NCBI GenBank assembly: GCA_963170055.1
Contig: CAUJGJ010000324.1
Coordinates: forward strand, 878,501-942,500
DNA from: Halisarca cf. caerulea
Lineage: Eukaryota > Porifera > Demospongiae > Chondrillida > Halisarcidae
DNA length: 64,000 nt
Direction: 5' to 3'
Positions 38,041 through 64,000 of the stretch are shown here, piece after piece. How positions within the stretch are numbered: position 1 is the stretch's first letter; every line of letters begins with the position of its first letter. The position numbers and the translations under genes were made by a program. A model generated the notes under the pieces. The model was not told the DNA's origin. It worked only from the letters and a program-made list of their open reading frames with translations, and did not search any database.

Positions 38041-41000
38041 CACATACATCATACCACACACCTTGTGCCACATCCATAAGTTTCTCTTTGATTTGAAATG
38101 TCAAGTTGTGATATGGAGAGAGCACTTGCTCTGCTCGAGACTCGAGTGCAGTTAGCTTCTTCAGCATATCTACAAAATTTATGTGTAGTACACACAAATA
38201 TACAGCAAAGGACTAAATTCACACTACCTACATACGTACGTACATAATCGTATAGTATTACACAACACCACAGGTGAAGTAATTGTGCAATTATTGTGAT
38301 CAGCCTCAGCTTACACAATGTAGGACCAGGCAGACAGCCACAATGTAATCATACATAGGATAAATTATAATAAGTACTGTATACAGAAATCTTGACTACA
38401 TCACAATCGTTTATACTCGCCATTGAGGCAATGTTTTTCCCAATATATCTGGAACAGGGTGCAGCACCGTACTGCTTTACCAGCAGTAAAATCTTTAAAA
38501 GGAGCTAAATGGTCACTGTGATGCTGCAAACTCTTTCCCCAGAGTGTGATGCTGTAGAATAGCATAACTCATTACTACATACATACTAATGCATGTTGAT
38601 AATTTGTTTTCCCTTGTGAAGAACAGGAGTATAATACAGATGACTATGAATCGTCTGGACCTCCCTGGCACCCTGTTGCAATTTCTTTCTGTGGGAAACA
38701 CTGCTGAGCAATACGGAACACGTTGTGTATTGTAGTGAAACTTCTCGGGTATTTCGGCCACATTCTCTAAACCGGCCATTTTGTTTAATGCCAACAGTCA
38801 CCCATGCATAAGAATGGATCTTTCTACTCCGACCACCTCTCCAATCCGAACAACTTCTCCAGGTCTCAAGGAGACCGGATTAGGGAGGTTTCACTGTATA
38901 TGCAAATTGCATTTCACATGTGTAAGTACCTTTGTTGATCGCAAGGTGCTCCCTAGACAAGCCATCAAATTCCTCACTCATTCTCTTAATACTGGCAGTG
39001 TCACCCTCAGCAGACTTGCCGCAGGTACACAAGCCGATGCCTGTGCGTAACGACATGTACATAGAGATAAACTTTAACACCTAAACAAAATCAGCTGTTT
39101 CCATTTTGTAATAAAATTAGACAAATAGTACATGTCATAAGTAAACAAATTAACCATCCATACCTATATAGCATCAAATTAATGTATTCCATAATTTTAT
39201 CATAGTAGTTAATTTATCGCTAATGCTAGGAGCTGAACAAAGGGTGGGAGTGCTGGTGGCTCATAGTGAGGTTGCTGATGCTAGGAGCTGAACAAAGGGT
39301 GGGAGTGCTGGTGGCTCATAGTGAGGTTGCTGATGCTAGGAGCTGAACAAAGGGTGGGAGTGCTGGTGGCTCATAGTGAGGTTGCTGATGTAACTGCAGA
39401 GCAGTGCCTATGGGGTGGCTTTAGGTCCAGCCCAAGTGATGACGTCTTTGGACATTTAATCCCCCCCACCCCCCCCCCACACACACAAACACACACACCA
39501 TCACCAAAGAGAAAAAGTGCCTGAAAAGGGAATGCAGAATCAGCCCTTCCTATCAGAGGCATCATCTTACTATCAAGCATGGATAGAGGTACTTCAGGAC
39601 AGATGTACTGTGTGCATGGGAGGGGACAGAATGAGCAGTACCTACAATTCAGGAGTACAGCTAGTGGATCTTCTGATAGTGGACTCTCCCAAACAAGGAC
39701 ATAATACAATAGGATACAACAACTCACCAAGTGAAGATGGCACTTCCACTGGTTTTGATAAGAGTATCTTTCCACACTGTGTACACAACGCACTAGTCAT
39801 TAGTGGGTCAAGGAATGACTCCTACGTACATGAACAGGACAAAAAAAGAACTGTAAAACTGAATCCTGTTATGTATGTACGTATGTTATGCAAGGTAAAA
39901 ACTATTCAAATTTGACCATCAGATACTATGCGATAGACACTATGAGATTTCAAATTTTGTGATTTTCTTGACAATTTCATGTAGTATTCCCCTCAAGGGA
40001 CAAATAATAGTGGTACGTCTCTGTGCACAGGCGGCGATTATGAAGAGGTGCTTTAAAGTTCAATATTCAATGCAGAGCCATATACGCTGGTCACCCAACA
40101 GTGGTTTCTATAGAGAGGTGGTCCTTGTATACAGATGCTCCTCAGGGCAGGTCTCACTGTATACACGCTGTACATGTACAACTATTGCTACCCTGACACA
40201 TGTACAGTAGAACCTCAGTAGTAAGAACACTGCTAATGAGTAATACCTGGTTAGGAAGTACAAGGATATGATACCCCAGCTTATAACCCATAATACTAAT
40301 CTACGTACGTATATGGTTAGCAAGTACTACTGATAGTGAGTAGAAATTTGGAGGGTCCCCAGGTGTACTCACAAACGAGGTTCGACTGCACATCAGAGCC
40401 AGGATCAATGACAAGGGTACACACCCAGGCAGTTATGATCAAACAAGTAGAGTCTGCAAAGCCCTATAGTGTATATGTACATACGTATGAATACAACTTA
40501 AACAATTTCACTAAACTATTCAGTAGTATTCAATATTAGCTAAATCTACCAGTCAGTAAGCATTTTAGCTGCAATAGGGTTGGTATGTATGTACATATGT
40601 ATGTTTCGGAAGGTAAAAAGTATGCGATTTTGATGCAACTACCACAGACACTATGTGATTTGTAGTGTTCAGATTTCTTAACATGTACGTAGTATAATTT
40701 TGATATCAGATAATAGATATACTGCCATGATTTTGAAATGTCATTTTCTTCTAAATAGCACAATAGCACAGTAAATACACAGCATAAATTTCCAATCCCA
40801 TGGTATTATTTTTGCTGTTGATGGCATGGTATGTACATACTGTACAGTACGTGTAAGCGTGTGTCTGTCTCTAAATGCCGGGTACGGTGAACAGTCTTAC
40901 CAGTGAACACCTTCGACAGTGACAGGTGAAGAAGTAATTCTCCATCAAGGACTTCTGTCTCTTGCTTGGATGCTTGAGGAGATTAGTATAACATATGTAC

Positions 41001-44000
41001 AGCTGCGAAGAGGAGAGAAAGAATACTACCGTAGATGTGGATTATTCTGCAGGCTTAAAATTTTGCTAAAATCGCATACTGAAGAACATTTGCAATCTAA
41101 TTTTTGCAGTTGACACTGTACACATACAATACCTACACAGATAATGGCAGCAAATGACTCCTGAATTTTTGCGATCACAGCCTAACCCACTAATTAGCAA
41201 AAATATCATCCTAGCAAAAATCAGCATCTATGGTATTCATGTAACAAGAATACAGTGGAACCACTAGTAAAGGACGCATCTGAAATGCAGCCATTAACCG
41301 GAAACCATTTTTCTGCCCCTTAATTTGACATCCCTCACATGCACATGTGTACTGTGTATCTACATTTGAACCCTTCAAATAAGGACACTTTCGTATATAC
41401 AGCACAGCTTACTGTGGTCCCATTGGTGCCCTAAATTAATATGAGGCTTCCCTGTACATAGTGAGAAGTTAATTTTGATGAGGTTTCAATTGCATGTCAA
41501 TTTTGTGACAGTAATAAAATTAGTCCCATGTATCCAGACCCATGCTCACCGTGACCAGGAAGGTGAGAAAGGGTCTGAGCTACGCCACACAATAGTAGAA
41601 TATTGTCAAATTATGTAAATTGCAAAATTGCATTACATTTTGTACTGATATGGCGCAATCCCATATCATTCGACTGTCAATACATCAGTGTTGTGGTAAT
41701 GGTCAATAGTAATTGTAATTACGTAATTGTAATTAGGTATGCATTTGCTGGTAATGGTAATTTAATTGTAATGGAGCTGTTTCGGAGTAGTTGTAATGGT
41801 TATTGGTATTCCTTCACAATTTGAATCACATTACACAATTGCCATGCAACTAGTCCGATGTGTATCTCTTATATACCTGTGGATATAGTTTTTCCCCTAT
41901 AAGGAGGTAGATTTTGGTTAGTTTGAGGCTAAGTCATGTGCTGCAATAAGTATGGTGACTTGTTGAAGAGGCAAAATGTCACTACAAATATGAAATCTCA
42001 GTAAGGTATAGTAATGTAGTTGCAATGGTAATTGAGCGCCTTAGTGGAGATCTGTAGTGGTAATAGTAATAGAACTGTTGTACCGTATGCGTACAATTTC
42101 CACAGGATGAAACTTTTGTGGATTTCTTTTTTTTAAGCCTGTGAAAATTTTGGTAAAGGTTTGTGCAATGACCAAAATAGCCATCTAAAGAGCAGAAGAG
42201 ACATCAAGAGGCAAGTTGGTGCTTTTGCTTGTTTCTTTCATGGCTTTCTTCCAGAAACAGAGGAAGATTATAGCAATAAAAAACTGAAATAAGGCAGGAT
42301 TAAAGAGGGATCTGCGAAAATAAAAACCGTGAAAATTGTTATAATTGGCCATCTGCAAAAGTTTGTACGCATACGGTAATATTCAAATAAGTGCAATGGT
42401 AGTTGATTCCAATACCCCTGTAATGGCCACAACACTGCAATACATACACACATAAAATAGCCACAGATGAGAAGCTAGAGACAGAAATAAATGGAAATTG
42501 GTATGCACACATACGTACATACATACATACAGTATGTACTATGCTATACAAGTTTGTAGTGAATGCCAGTAGCTTTGAGCACACTCTACATACGCACCTG
42601 CTGTCCTGGTTTGATGTCTTCAATACTTCTAACACTCATCTTAATACCGTCAAACACAACAGAACAGTTTGGCTCACAAGAGTGGTTCAGAAAGGAGGAC
42701 CTGCAGTGTGTACGTTGAAAGAAGGACACATTGTATATACACCTTCTTGAGGATGTACAGAGGAGGCCACCAGCCCATACAGCATGTATACTGTACAAAA
42801 ATCTATGTACAAATATATGTACGTATGTACAGTAGAGTCTGGATATGATAAATCACTAGAAACAGCAAAATAAATTCCACTTATCAGAACTTCTACTTAA
42901 CAGATTCAGAGAATTTGTTCATCTTACCACTGAATGAGTATGGACAAACAAACTCACTCAACATATCCAGAACTTTTAGCTAATACTGTAAGCAAGTTCA
43001 ATTTAAACGGACTTCAGTACACAGTATATCTGTACGCAATACAAAATTCGATTTTGCAAAAAAGTGGTCTTCAAAACCCTAACATGGACTTTCTTAATAA
43101 AATTTGAGGCACAACAATAAACATATGTACGTACGTACTTATGTACATACATAGGCATTATGTGGTATATAGTGTCCATGGTACGTACTTATGTACTATG
43201 CACGTATATGGTATGCTTTACACACAATGTTATATTGTTGGCAACTCACAAGACGTAGAATCCTTCTCCAACAATATGCAGGTCAAGACTCAGAATAAAG
43301 AACGTGCTATGTACCACTCGATGGAGAGTAGAGAAGAGTTCACGTGCGTCCTCCACTTGAATGTGCTTGTTGTTGGCACACATCATCATGACAGCAACAA
43401 CCTGGGCATTATGGGCTTGCCTCATTGGTTCAGGCAAGAGCTTCTCATCATCTTCAGAGTACAGAAGAAGACATCAAATGCTTATACAGTAGAACCCCCA
43501 TAATAAAGACACCATAGGGACCACAGTAAATAATGTGTACGCTTAAACTCTTGTGGAGTGAAACTTTTGCTGATCTTGGCTTTTAGCGATTTTCACATTT
43601 AATTTAATTTTCTATATTCGTGGATGGCCATGTTTTGCCATTGCACAAGAGCCCGATCCAAATTTTCACGGTGTGTAGTTTCGTGGATTGCTGAAAATCC
43701 ACAAAAACTGCAAAAGCTTAGTCACGTGAAATTAAAGCATATACAATAGTCCTGCTTACGGAGGTGTCCTATTTTCGGAGATTTTAACAGTACACATGTG
43801 AGTGTGAGGGCCGTCAAAAGGGTAAGAGTCATGGATTCCTGTTACAGGAGGTATGTGCCCGCGTTCAGAGGTTTTACTGTACTCCAGCATATAACCCGTA
43901 TAATCACCCCATTTATACAGCAGACATATGTAAAACAGTATAAGATGACTGCGTATTAATGCCAATGATGACACATGGAACAACTGCGATGGGCTGAAAG

Positions 44001-44181
44001 GTGTGAAAAGTCTATGGAAACAGCTGCAATTTACTGACTAGAAACTTGTGAAAAGGTATGCAAGCAACTATACATATTTTGTTGTTGGGTATGTATCCAG
44101 GAAAACTGGAGTGGTGCAGCACCCATCAATATCACACATGTGGGAAAATGCACTCCCTTTTATCTACACGCATACACGCAA

Positions 44182-44251
<70 letters not shown>

Positions 44252-46281
44252 CATACATACTGTACATACAGTACATACGTATATAACTAACGTTCACACA
44301 GTAAGTCCACAGGCCACAGTGAGTCCTGAAAGGAAATAAAAAATACATATTACAAGCAGTAAACATATTCTTCACTTGAAAATACATACGTACATACATA
44401 TGTACATAACTAGCATACGGTACTGATTAATGTCAAACAGAAAACTGCATAATCTTTGCTGATATTCAAGGACGTATGTACATATGTACATACGCATTGC
44501 ACAGTGCATATACTTGGGATTTCTAGTGAGTAAACAACTAACTATGTACGTACCTTTGAATTTTTGGCAAGGTGTTCCTTCTTCTTCATCATGAGCCTCA
44601 ACAACAAACGAATGTAGTCCGATGGACAATTAAGTGAGGTTGCCATGCCAACACACACCCCTTTATGTACTGGCCAGTCTTTTCTCTAAGCAAAGACGCA
44701 GACCATAAACAAATCATACAAAGTCATAAAACCCTCAACAACATACGTACGTACATACGTGCATGAATTCCAATGTATCAAAAGCTCCATCCCTTCCAAA
44801 AATCTACGTATCCTTCAAAAAAATATGCACGCATGTGTGCATGTGTGCATGTGTGCGTATAATTTAAGCAAGGTGAACTTTCAGTGCAGAATAAAAATAC
44901 GTACTTTCAGTATTAGCAGTACATCTATGTACTTACCGTAGACTCTGGTGAAGGATTAAGTGTATGTGCCTATCACCCTGGGTGGCAAGGAAGTATGCCC
45001 TTATTATAAAATGTCTGCCTAATAGCAAGTGTCTGCTAATACACATATCACCAAAACCAATGGAAAATGAGTATACGTATGTGCCTATCAAAAGGTGTGG
45101 CTTCTTATGGAGGTGAATTTTGTTAACCCGAGTCTGCGGTATGAATTTAAACTTCTGTGGGGTCCAACTTTTCATGTTCACCATTCATTCCATAATCTGC
45201 ATCAGTTTCACCCCACAGAAATTAAACGTGCATGTATACGGAATACACACATGTACATACAGTTAACTTCAACCACATCAGTTTGGCACTGACAAAGGGT
45301 CTACATACGTACCTGACAAGCCTTGCTGCAGTAGTGGTTGTACTTGCAGTTTGAACATCGCAGAAGCTCACTGACATTGAGAAACACAAACAATGTAAGC
45401 GGTAGGATGATTTGCATAATCCTTCCTTTCACAACAAACACAGAATTGGGGAAGGAGGCGGGTTATGTGATCAGGTGGTGAAACAGTCTGGCATAGCTGC
45501 CCCATTTCCACTTCACTATAAAATGGTGGAGGTAGAAAGGGGTCAGCTACGTACGTCTGGCTAGTGGTGAAAGGACCAGAAGGACAGGACATAGATGCTG
45601 TGTAGGACGATAGTAGTAGCTATGGGGATATAGTGAATGGGTATATAGTGAATTAAACCTCTCTTAAAGGACACGTCTGAAATGCAGTCGCCTCCTTTAA
45701 TAGGACATCATGGCTCTGCCCCATTTGACATCCTTTCAGTGTATTGACGTGTGTACATATCCACTCTGCGAAATAAGGACACCTCTATACACAGGACAGC
45801 TTACTGTGGCCCCAGGGGTGTCCATATTATAGATGTTGCATGCACAGTACTGCTTTCATAGTCTCATGTAGTCAGAACCTTTGCCCTATTCTCTCCGCTT
45901 TCGTTCAAGAACAGGAAAAGATCTGGCTACGCGAGACTAGCAAACACGTGCAGGAATAACCCTAAATAATCGCAAATAAATCTACGATTGAATCCACAAG
46001 AATGCAGAAAAAGGCTCCTGACGTATAAACATCTGCCATGGGTGCTCGCGATACAACGTAGAACAGTGTCCTGCTAACCTTTCGGGCAATGAGAGGCATG
46101 ATGCGCAGACCTCCTGGTGACGCTCTGACTTGACAATGTGACAGAAAGGTAGCTCTTCGATAATTTCCGAGCCTTTCGAGTATTTTCGGGTAGAAACAAG
46201 TCCTCTCCCTTCTGGGAGGTCGAGGACAATGGAGACACCGGCTGGGGTTGCAAGCTGTAAGCACGGGTCACTCGCGCTCAT
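36409..46281 (-). CDS. SMYD-type lysine methyltransferase, gene 3 (complete, 13 exons)
   Basis: Exons: 46079-46281, 45313-45370, 44554-44685, 44292-44325, 43250-43451, 42598-42700, 40901-41002, 39728-39821, 38930-39040, 38062-38169, 37482-37539, 37027-37135, 36409-36513. The joined frame gives 472 residues. Layout: GRG at 25-27; MYND ligands C59, C62, C73, C76, C82, C86, H94, C98; NHSCEPN at 215-221; catalytic-region Tyr in LYICY at 245-249; post-SET C271, C273, C276; extra Cys pairs at 291/294 and 314/316; helical TPR-like region from about 347 to the end. The finger's HKGEC is HKGVC here, which keeps both metal ligands. Exons 1 and 2 and intron 1 are almost identical to gene 2, whereas later exons differ more, which suggests partial homogenisation. 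Intron 6 is long (1.6 kb) because of a dispersed repeat with a MITE nested in it. Confidence 0.92.
37736..38061. repeat. Compound (GT)n from the intron 10 donor of gene 3
   Basis: Exon 10 ends CACAAG; the intron starts GTGTGTGG, then after 20 bases runs into about 300 bp of GT-rich repeat. Confidence 0.9.
39223..39390. repeat. Three tandem copies of a 55-bp unit, gene 3 intron 8
   Basis: ATGCTAGGAGCTGAACAAAG and GTGGCTCATAGTGAGG recur at exact 55-bp steps (39223, 39278, 39333). A single diverged copy is in the same intron of gene 2 near 50725. Confidence 0.85.
40203..40390. mobile_element. Tigger-like MITE, gene 3 intron 7
   Basis: Ends TACAGTAGAACCTCAGTAGT and ACGAGGTTCGACTGCA; interior repeats AGTACTNNTGATAG-type words inverted. 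Confidence 0.55.
41251..41456. mobile_element. Tigger-like MITE, gene 3 intron 6
   Basis: Starts TACAGTGGAACCACTAGTAA; same interior as the copy at 51697-51902 (CACATGCACATGTGTACTGT shared), at the equivalent intron of the paralog. Confidence 0.55.
41690..42430 (-). repeat. ATTACC-rich dispersed repeat, gene 3 intron 6
   Basis: Read on the minus strand it contains CATGACTTAGCCTCAAACTA, ACCAAAATCTACCTC and repeated ATTACCATTAC words. The same series occurs on the plus strand at 26695-27905 in gene 4. Split by the MITE at 42081-42378. Confidence 0.6.
42081..42378. mobile_element. 298-bp MITE, gene 3 intron 6
   Basis: Perfect 16-bp inverted ends TACCGTATGCGTACAA. It interrupts the ATTACC-rich dispersed repeat described at 41690-42430. 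Confidence 0.7.
44183..44250. repeat. (CA)n, gene 3 intron 4
   Basis: About 40 bases inside the intron after exon 4. Confidence 0.9.
45859..45939. mobile_element. Short TAGTCTC-family MITE, gene 3 intron 1
   Basis: Ends TAGTCTCATGTAGTCAGA and the complement of TAGTCTCGCGTAGCCAGA. An orthologous copy is at 56314-56388 in gene 2, so it predates that duplication or conversion. Confidence 0.55.
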
Positions 46282-46370
46282 TTTCCATTGGATTGCATAA
46301 CCAGTAGAATACATTGCATCATCACCGTGATGAATAAAGTTTGCATGATCATGCATGAGCCACACACAAA

Positions 46371-46574
<204 letters not shown>

Positions 46575-47177
46575 CACCCATATATGCACAAAGTCATGCA
46601 GCAATTACCATGTATATACAATAATTATTCTTGTACATGTACTGCATATAGTGCTATATATAGGGCCAGATATTGATCTTAGCTATATATCACCATACAC
46701 CATGCATGATACAGTGCTACACAACACACCTAGAACACTTCGGGAACCCTATATATGTGTACGTGTGGTGCAAGTACCAAATATGTATTATAAATTTAAT
46801 GCTGTTCTTATATAGCACCACGTGCACGTATGTACCATGCATGCATGCATATCTGGCCAGTGCTATATAATATTATTATAATATATACACAAACACATGC
46901 ACCCACATCACTTCATGTACACTGTGAATGTGGGTGTATGTGCGTGGTGCTAGTGCCAAATTTATAATAATCATATAATATGCACATAATAGCATTTTAA
47001 TCATGAAATCGAAGTCAATACATTAACTGTGGCTCAAGTTTTAAATTTAAGAAATGTTTATTATATATATATTAATTGATAATTGTAATAATTAATTGTG
47101 ATCCATGCATGTTTGCTCATGCATTTAAAGTATTTTTGGGTATATATTCCAGGTAAGTGCATGTGGTCCAATGTACG

Positions 47178-47329
47178 TATAGTCTGGCGTAGCTCAGAAC
47201 CATGGCCATGCACTCTCACCTGCATGCACGGTTGATCATTTTTGGGGACTGACGTTAATGTTGCCGGCCGGGTCTGAAAATGACCGAGCAAGATTGGGTG
47301 TTATATAGCTAGCACTACGCCAGACTATA
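47178..47329. mobile_element. 152-bp MITE between genes 2 and 3
   Basis: Perfect 15-bp inverted ends TATAGTCTGGCGTAG. Ends resemble the TAGTCTCGCGTAGCCAGA family. Confidence 0.65.
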
Positions 47330-47580
47330 GGCTATAGGTGCAAATTTAAAAATAAATGCTATAATTAATTGATATGTGCATGCAATATTGCTTAATATAT
47401 TACTATAATATATACTTGGCTCGATCATCTATGACAATTTGCATCAGATGAGCTATGTACGTATATATGTTAAAGTGAAATGAAAATTCATTCAAAATTG
47501 CTCGAAACTCTTACAATGCATGCAATGCTACATTATACGTACTGAAACTACAACAATCAGCTCCACTGATAAACACTGTC

Positions 47581-56759
<9,179 letters not shown>

Positions 56760-56897
56760 TTTCCATTGGATTGCGTAATCGGTAGAAGTATTGCATCATT
56801 ACCGTGATAAAGCTTGAGCTACACACACACGCACGCACCATATATAGGTAATCTATGCACACACGCACGCACGCACGCGTGCACACACACGCACGTA

Positions 56898-56929
<32 letters not shown>

Positions 56930-57230
56930 TGCACAGAGCCAGCAATTACCATAATTCTTGTACCGTGAAACCAAAATATTTCTTATAGTATTCTTTTGTA
57001 AGTGATGGGATTGAAAAAAAAAATATGCTGAATAATCCTTCAAGTGTTGTGTGATTAAGAGTGCTCTGCTATATTCAAATGTAGTTTGCCATTATACATA
57101 ACATGTCAACTGCAAGCCAACACAAACCAAATCAATAAATCATATACGAAACCACTGGAATCAGTAATGGTACGTAGCTATGATGTTTCAAGCGAACAAT
57201 ATGCGTCTCAGCTCACTATCCCAGGCACCA
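56760..57230. promoter_or_regulatory. Intergenic space, gene 1 stop to gene 2 start (presumed gene 2 promoter)
   Basis: The first 60 bases upstream of the gene 2 ATG (from CATTTTCCATTGGATTGCGT on) match the same position upstream of gene 3 closely, then a CA tract follows. No clear TATA box or polyadenylation signal could be fixed. Confidence 0.4.
56822..56930. repeat. Imperfect (CA)n upstream of gene 2
   Basis: About 62 bp 5' of the start codon; orthologous to the tract upstream of gene 3. Confidence 0.85.
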
Positions 57231-63827
<6,597 letters not shown>

Positions 63828-63938
63828 CTTCGGGAGAAGGGAAAGAGACATGTGTGAAGCCTGCACTATAAGGTTGCACAATAGTTCATGACCATGAAAA
63901 TGGCGATATTTCAGCAAGAGCAAGTCACACGCACGCAC

Positions 63939-63946
63939 GCATGCAT

Positions 63947-64000
<54 letters not shown>
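63939..64000. repeat. (CA)n at right edge, gene 1 intron 6
   Basis: The tract runs off the window, so its length is unknown. Confidence 0.9.

Overview
This window is eukaryotic. It holds split genes with GT-AG introns, is AT-rich, and is crowded with (CA)n/(TG)n and (TA)n tracts and short inverted-repeat transposons. Nothing bacterial, organellar or viral was seen. The protein family and the repeat style suggest an invertebrate animal. A sponge is possible, but that is a guess: no species-diagnostic gene is present.

All confident genes lie on the minus strand and form one head-to-tail array of five paralogous SMYD-type (split SET plus MYND finger) lysine methyltransferases. In transcription order, right to left, they are: gene 1 (57231-63827, only exons 7-13 in the window), gene 2 (47581-56759, complete), gene 3 (36409-46281, complete), gene 4 (17258-33127, complete) and gene 5 (2797-14302, exons 1-11; the last two exons are not found before the left edge). 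Each complete gene has 13 coding exons with the same intron phases and encodes 472-486 residues. Domain order is N-terminal SET half with the GRG motif, MYND zinc finger, SET core with NHSCxPN, catalytic-tyrosine exon, post-SET CxCxxC, an extra Cys-rich insert, and a helical TPR-like C-terminal region ending near a THGxSH motif. Genes 2 and 3 are a close pair, genes 4 and 5 another, and gene 1 is more diverged. A decayed copy of the 3' end of a gene-1-like paralog (14750-15660) sits between genes 4 and 5, about as far from gene 5 as gene 1 is from gene 2. The array therefore once held at least one more gene.

Spaces between genes: 56760-57230 and 46282-47580 are short. 33128-36408 contains a 1.7-kb minisatellite of 45-bp then 41-bp units, each with a 16-bp palindrome. 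14303-17257 contains the relic, a MITE and TA tracts. The left 2.8 kb holds a LINE 3' fragment and an inverted-repeat structure.

Introns differ in length mainly because of transposon insertions. Paralogous introns supply empty sites, which allow exact boundaries for several elements, including a 728-bp TA-flanked element carrying a broken HIRAN-like coding fragment. GT microsatellites occupy the same intron positions in different paralogs, most strikingly directly at the 5' splice site of intron 10 in all five genes.
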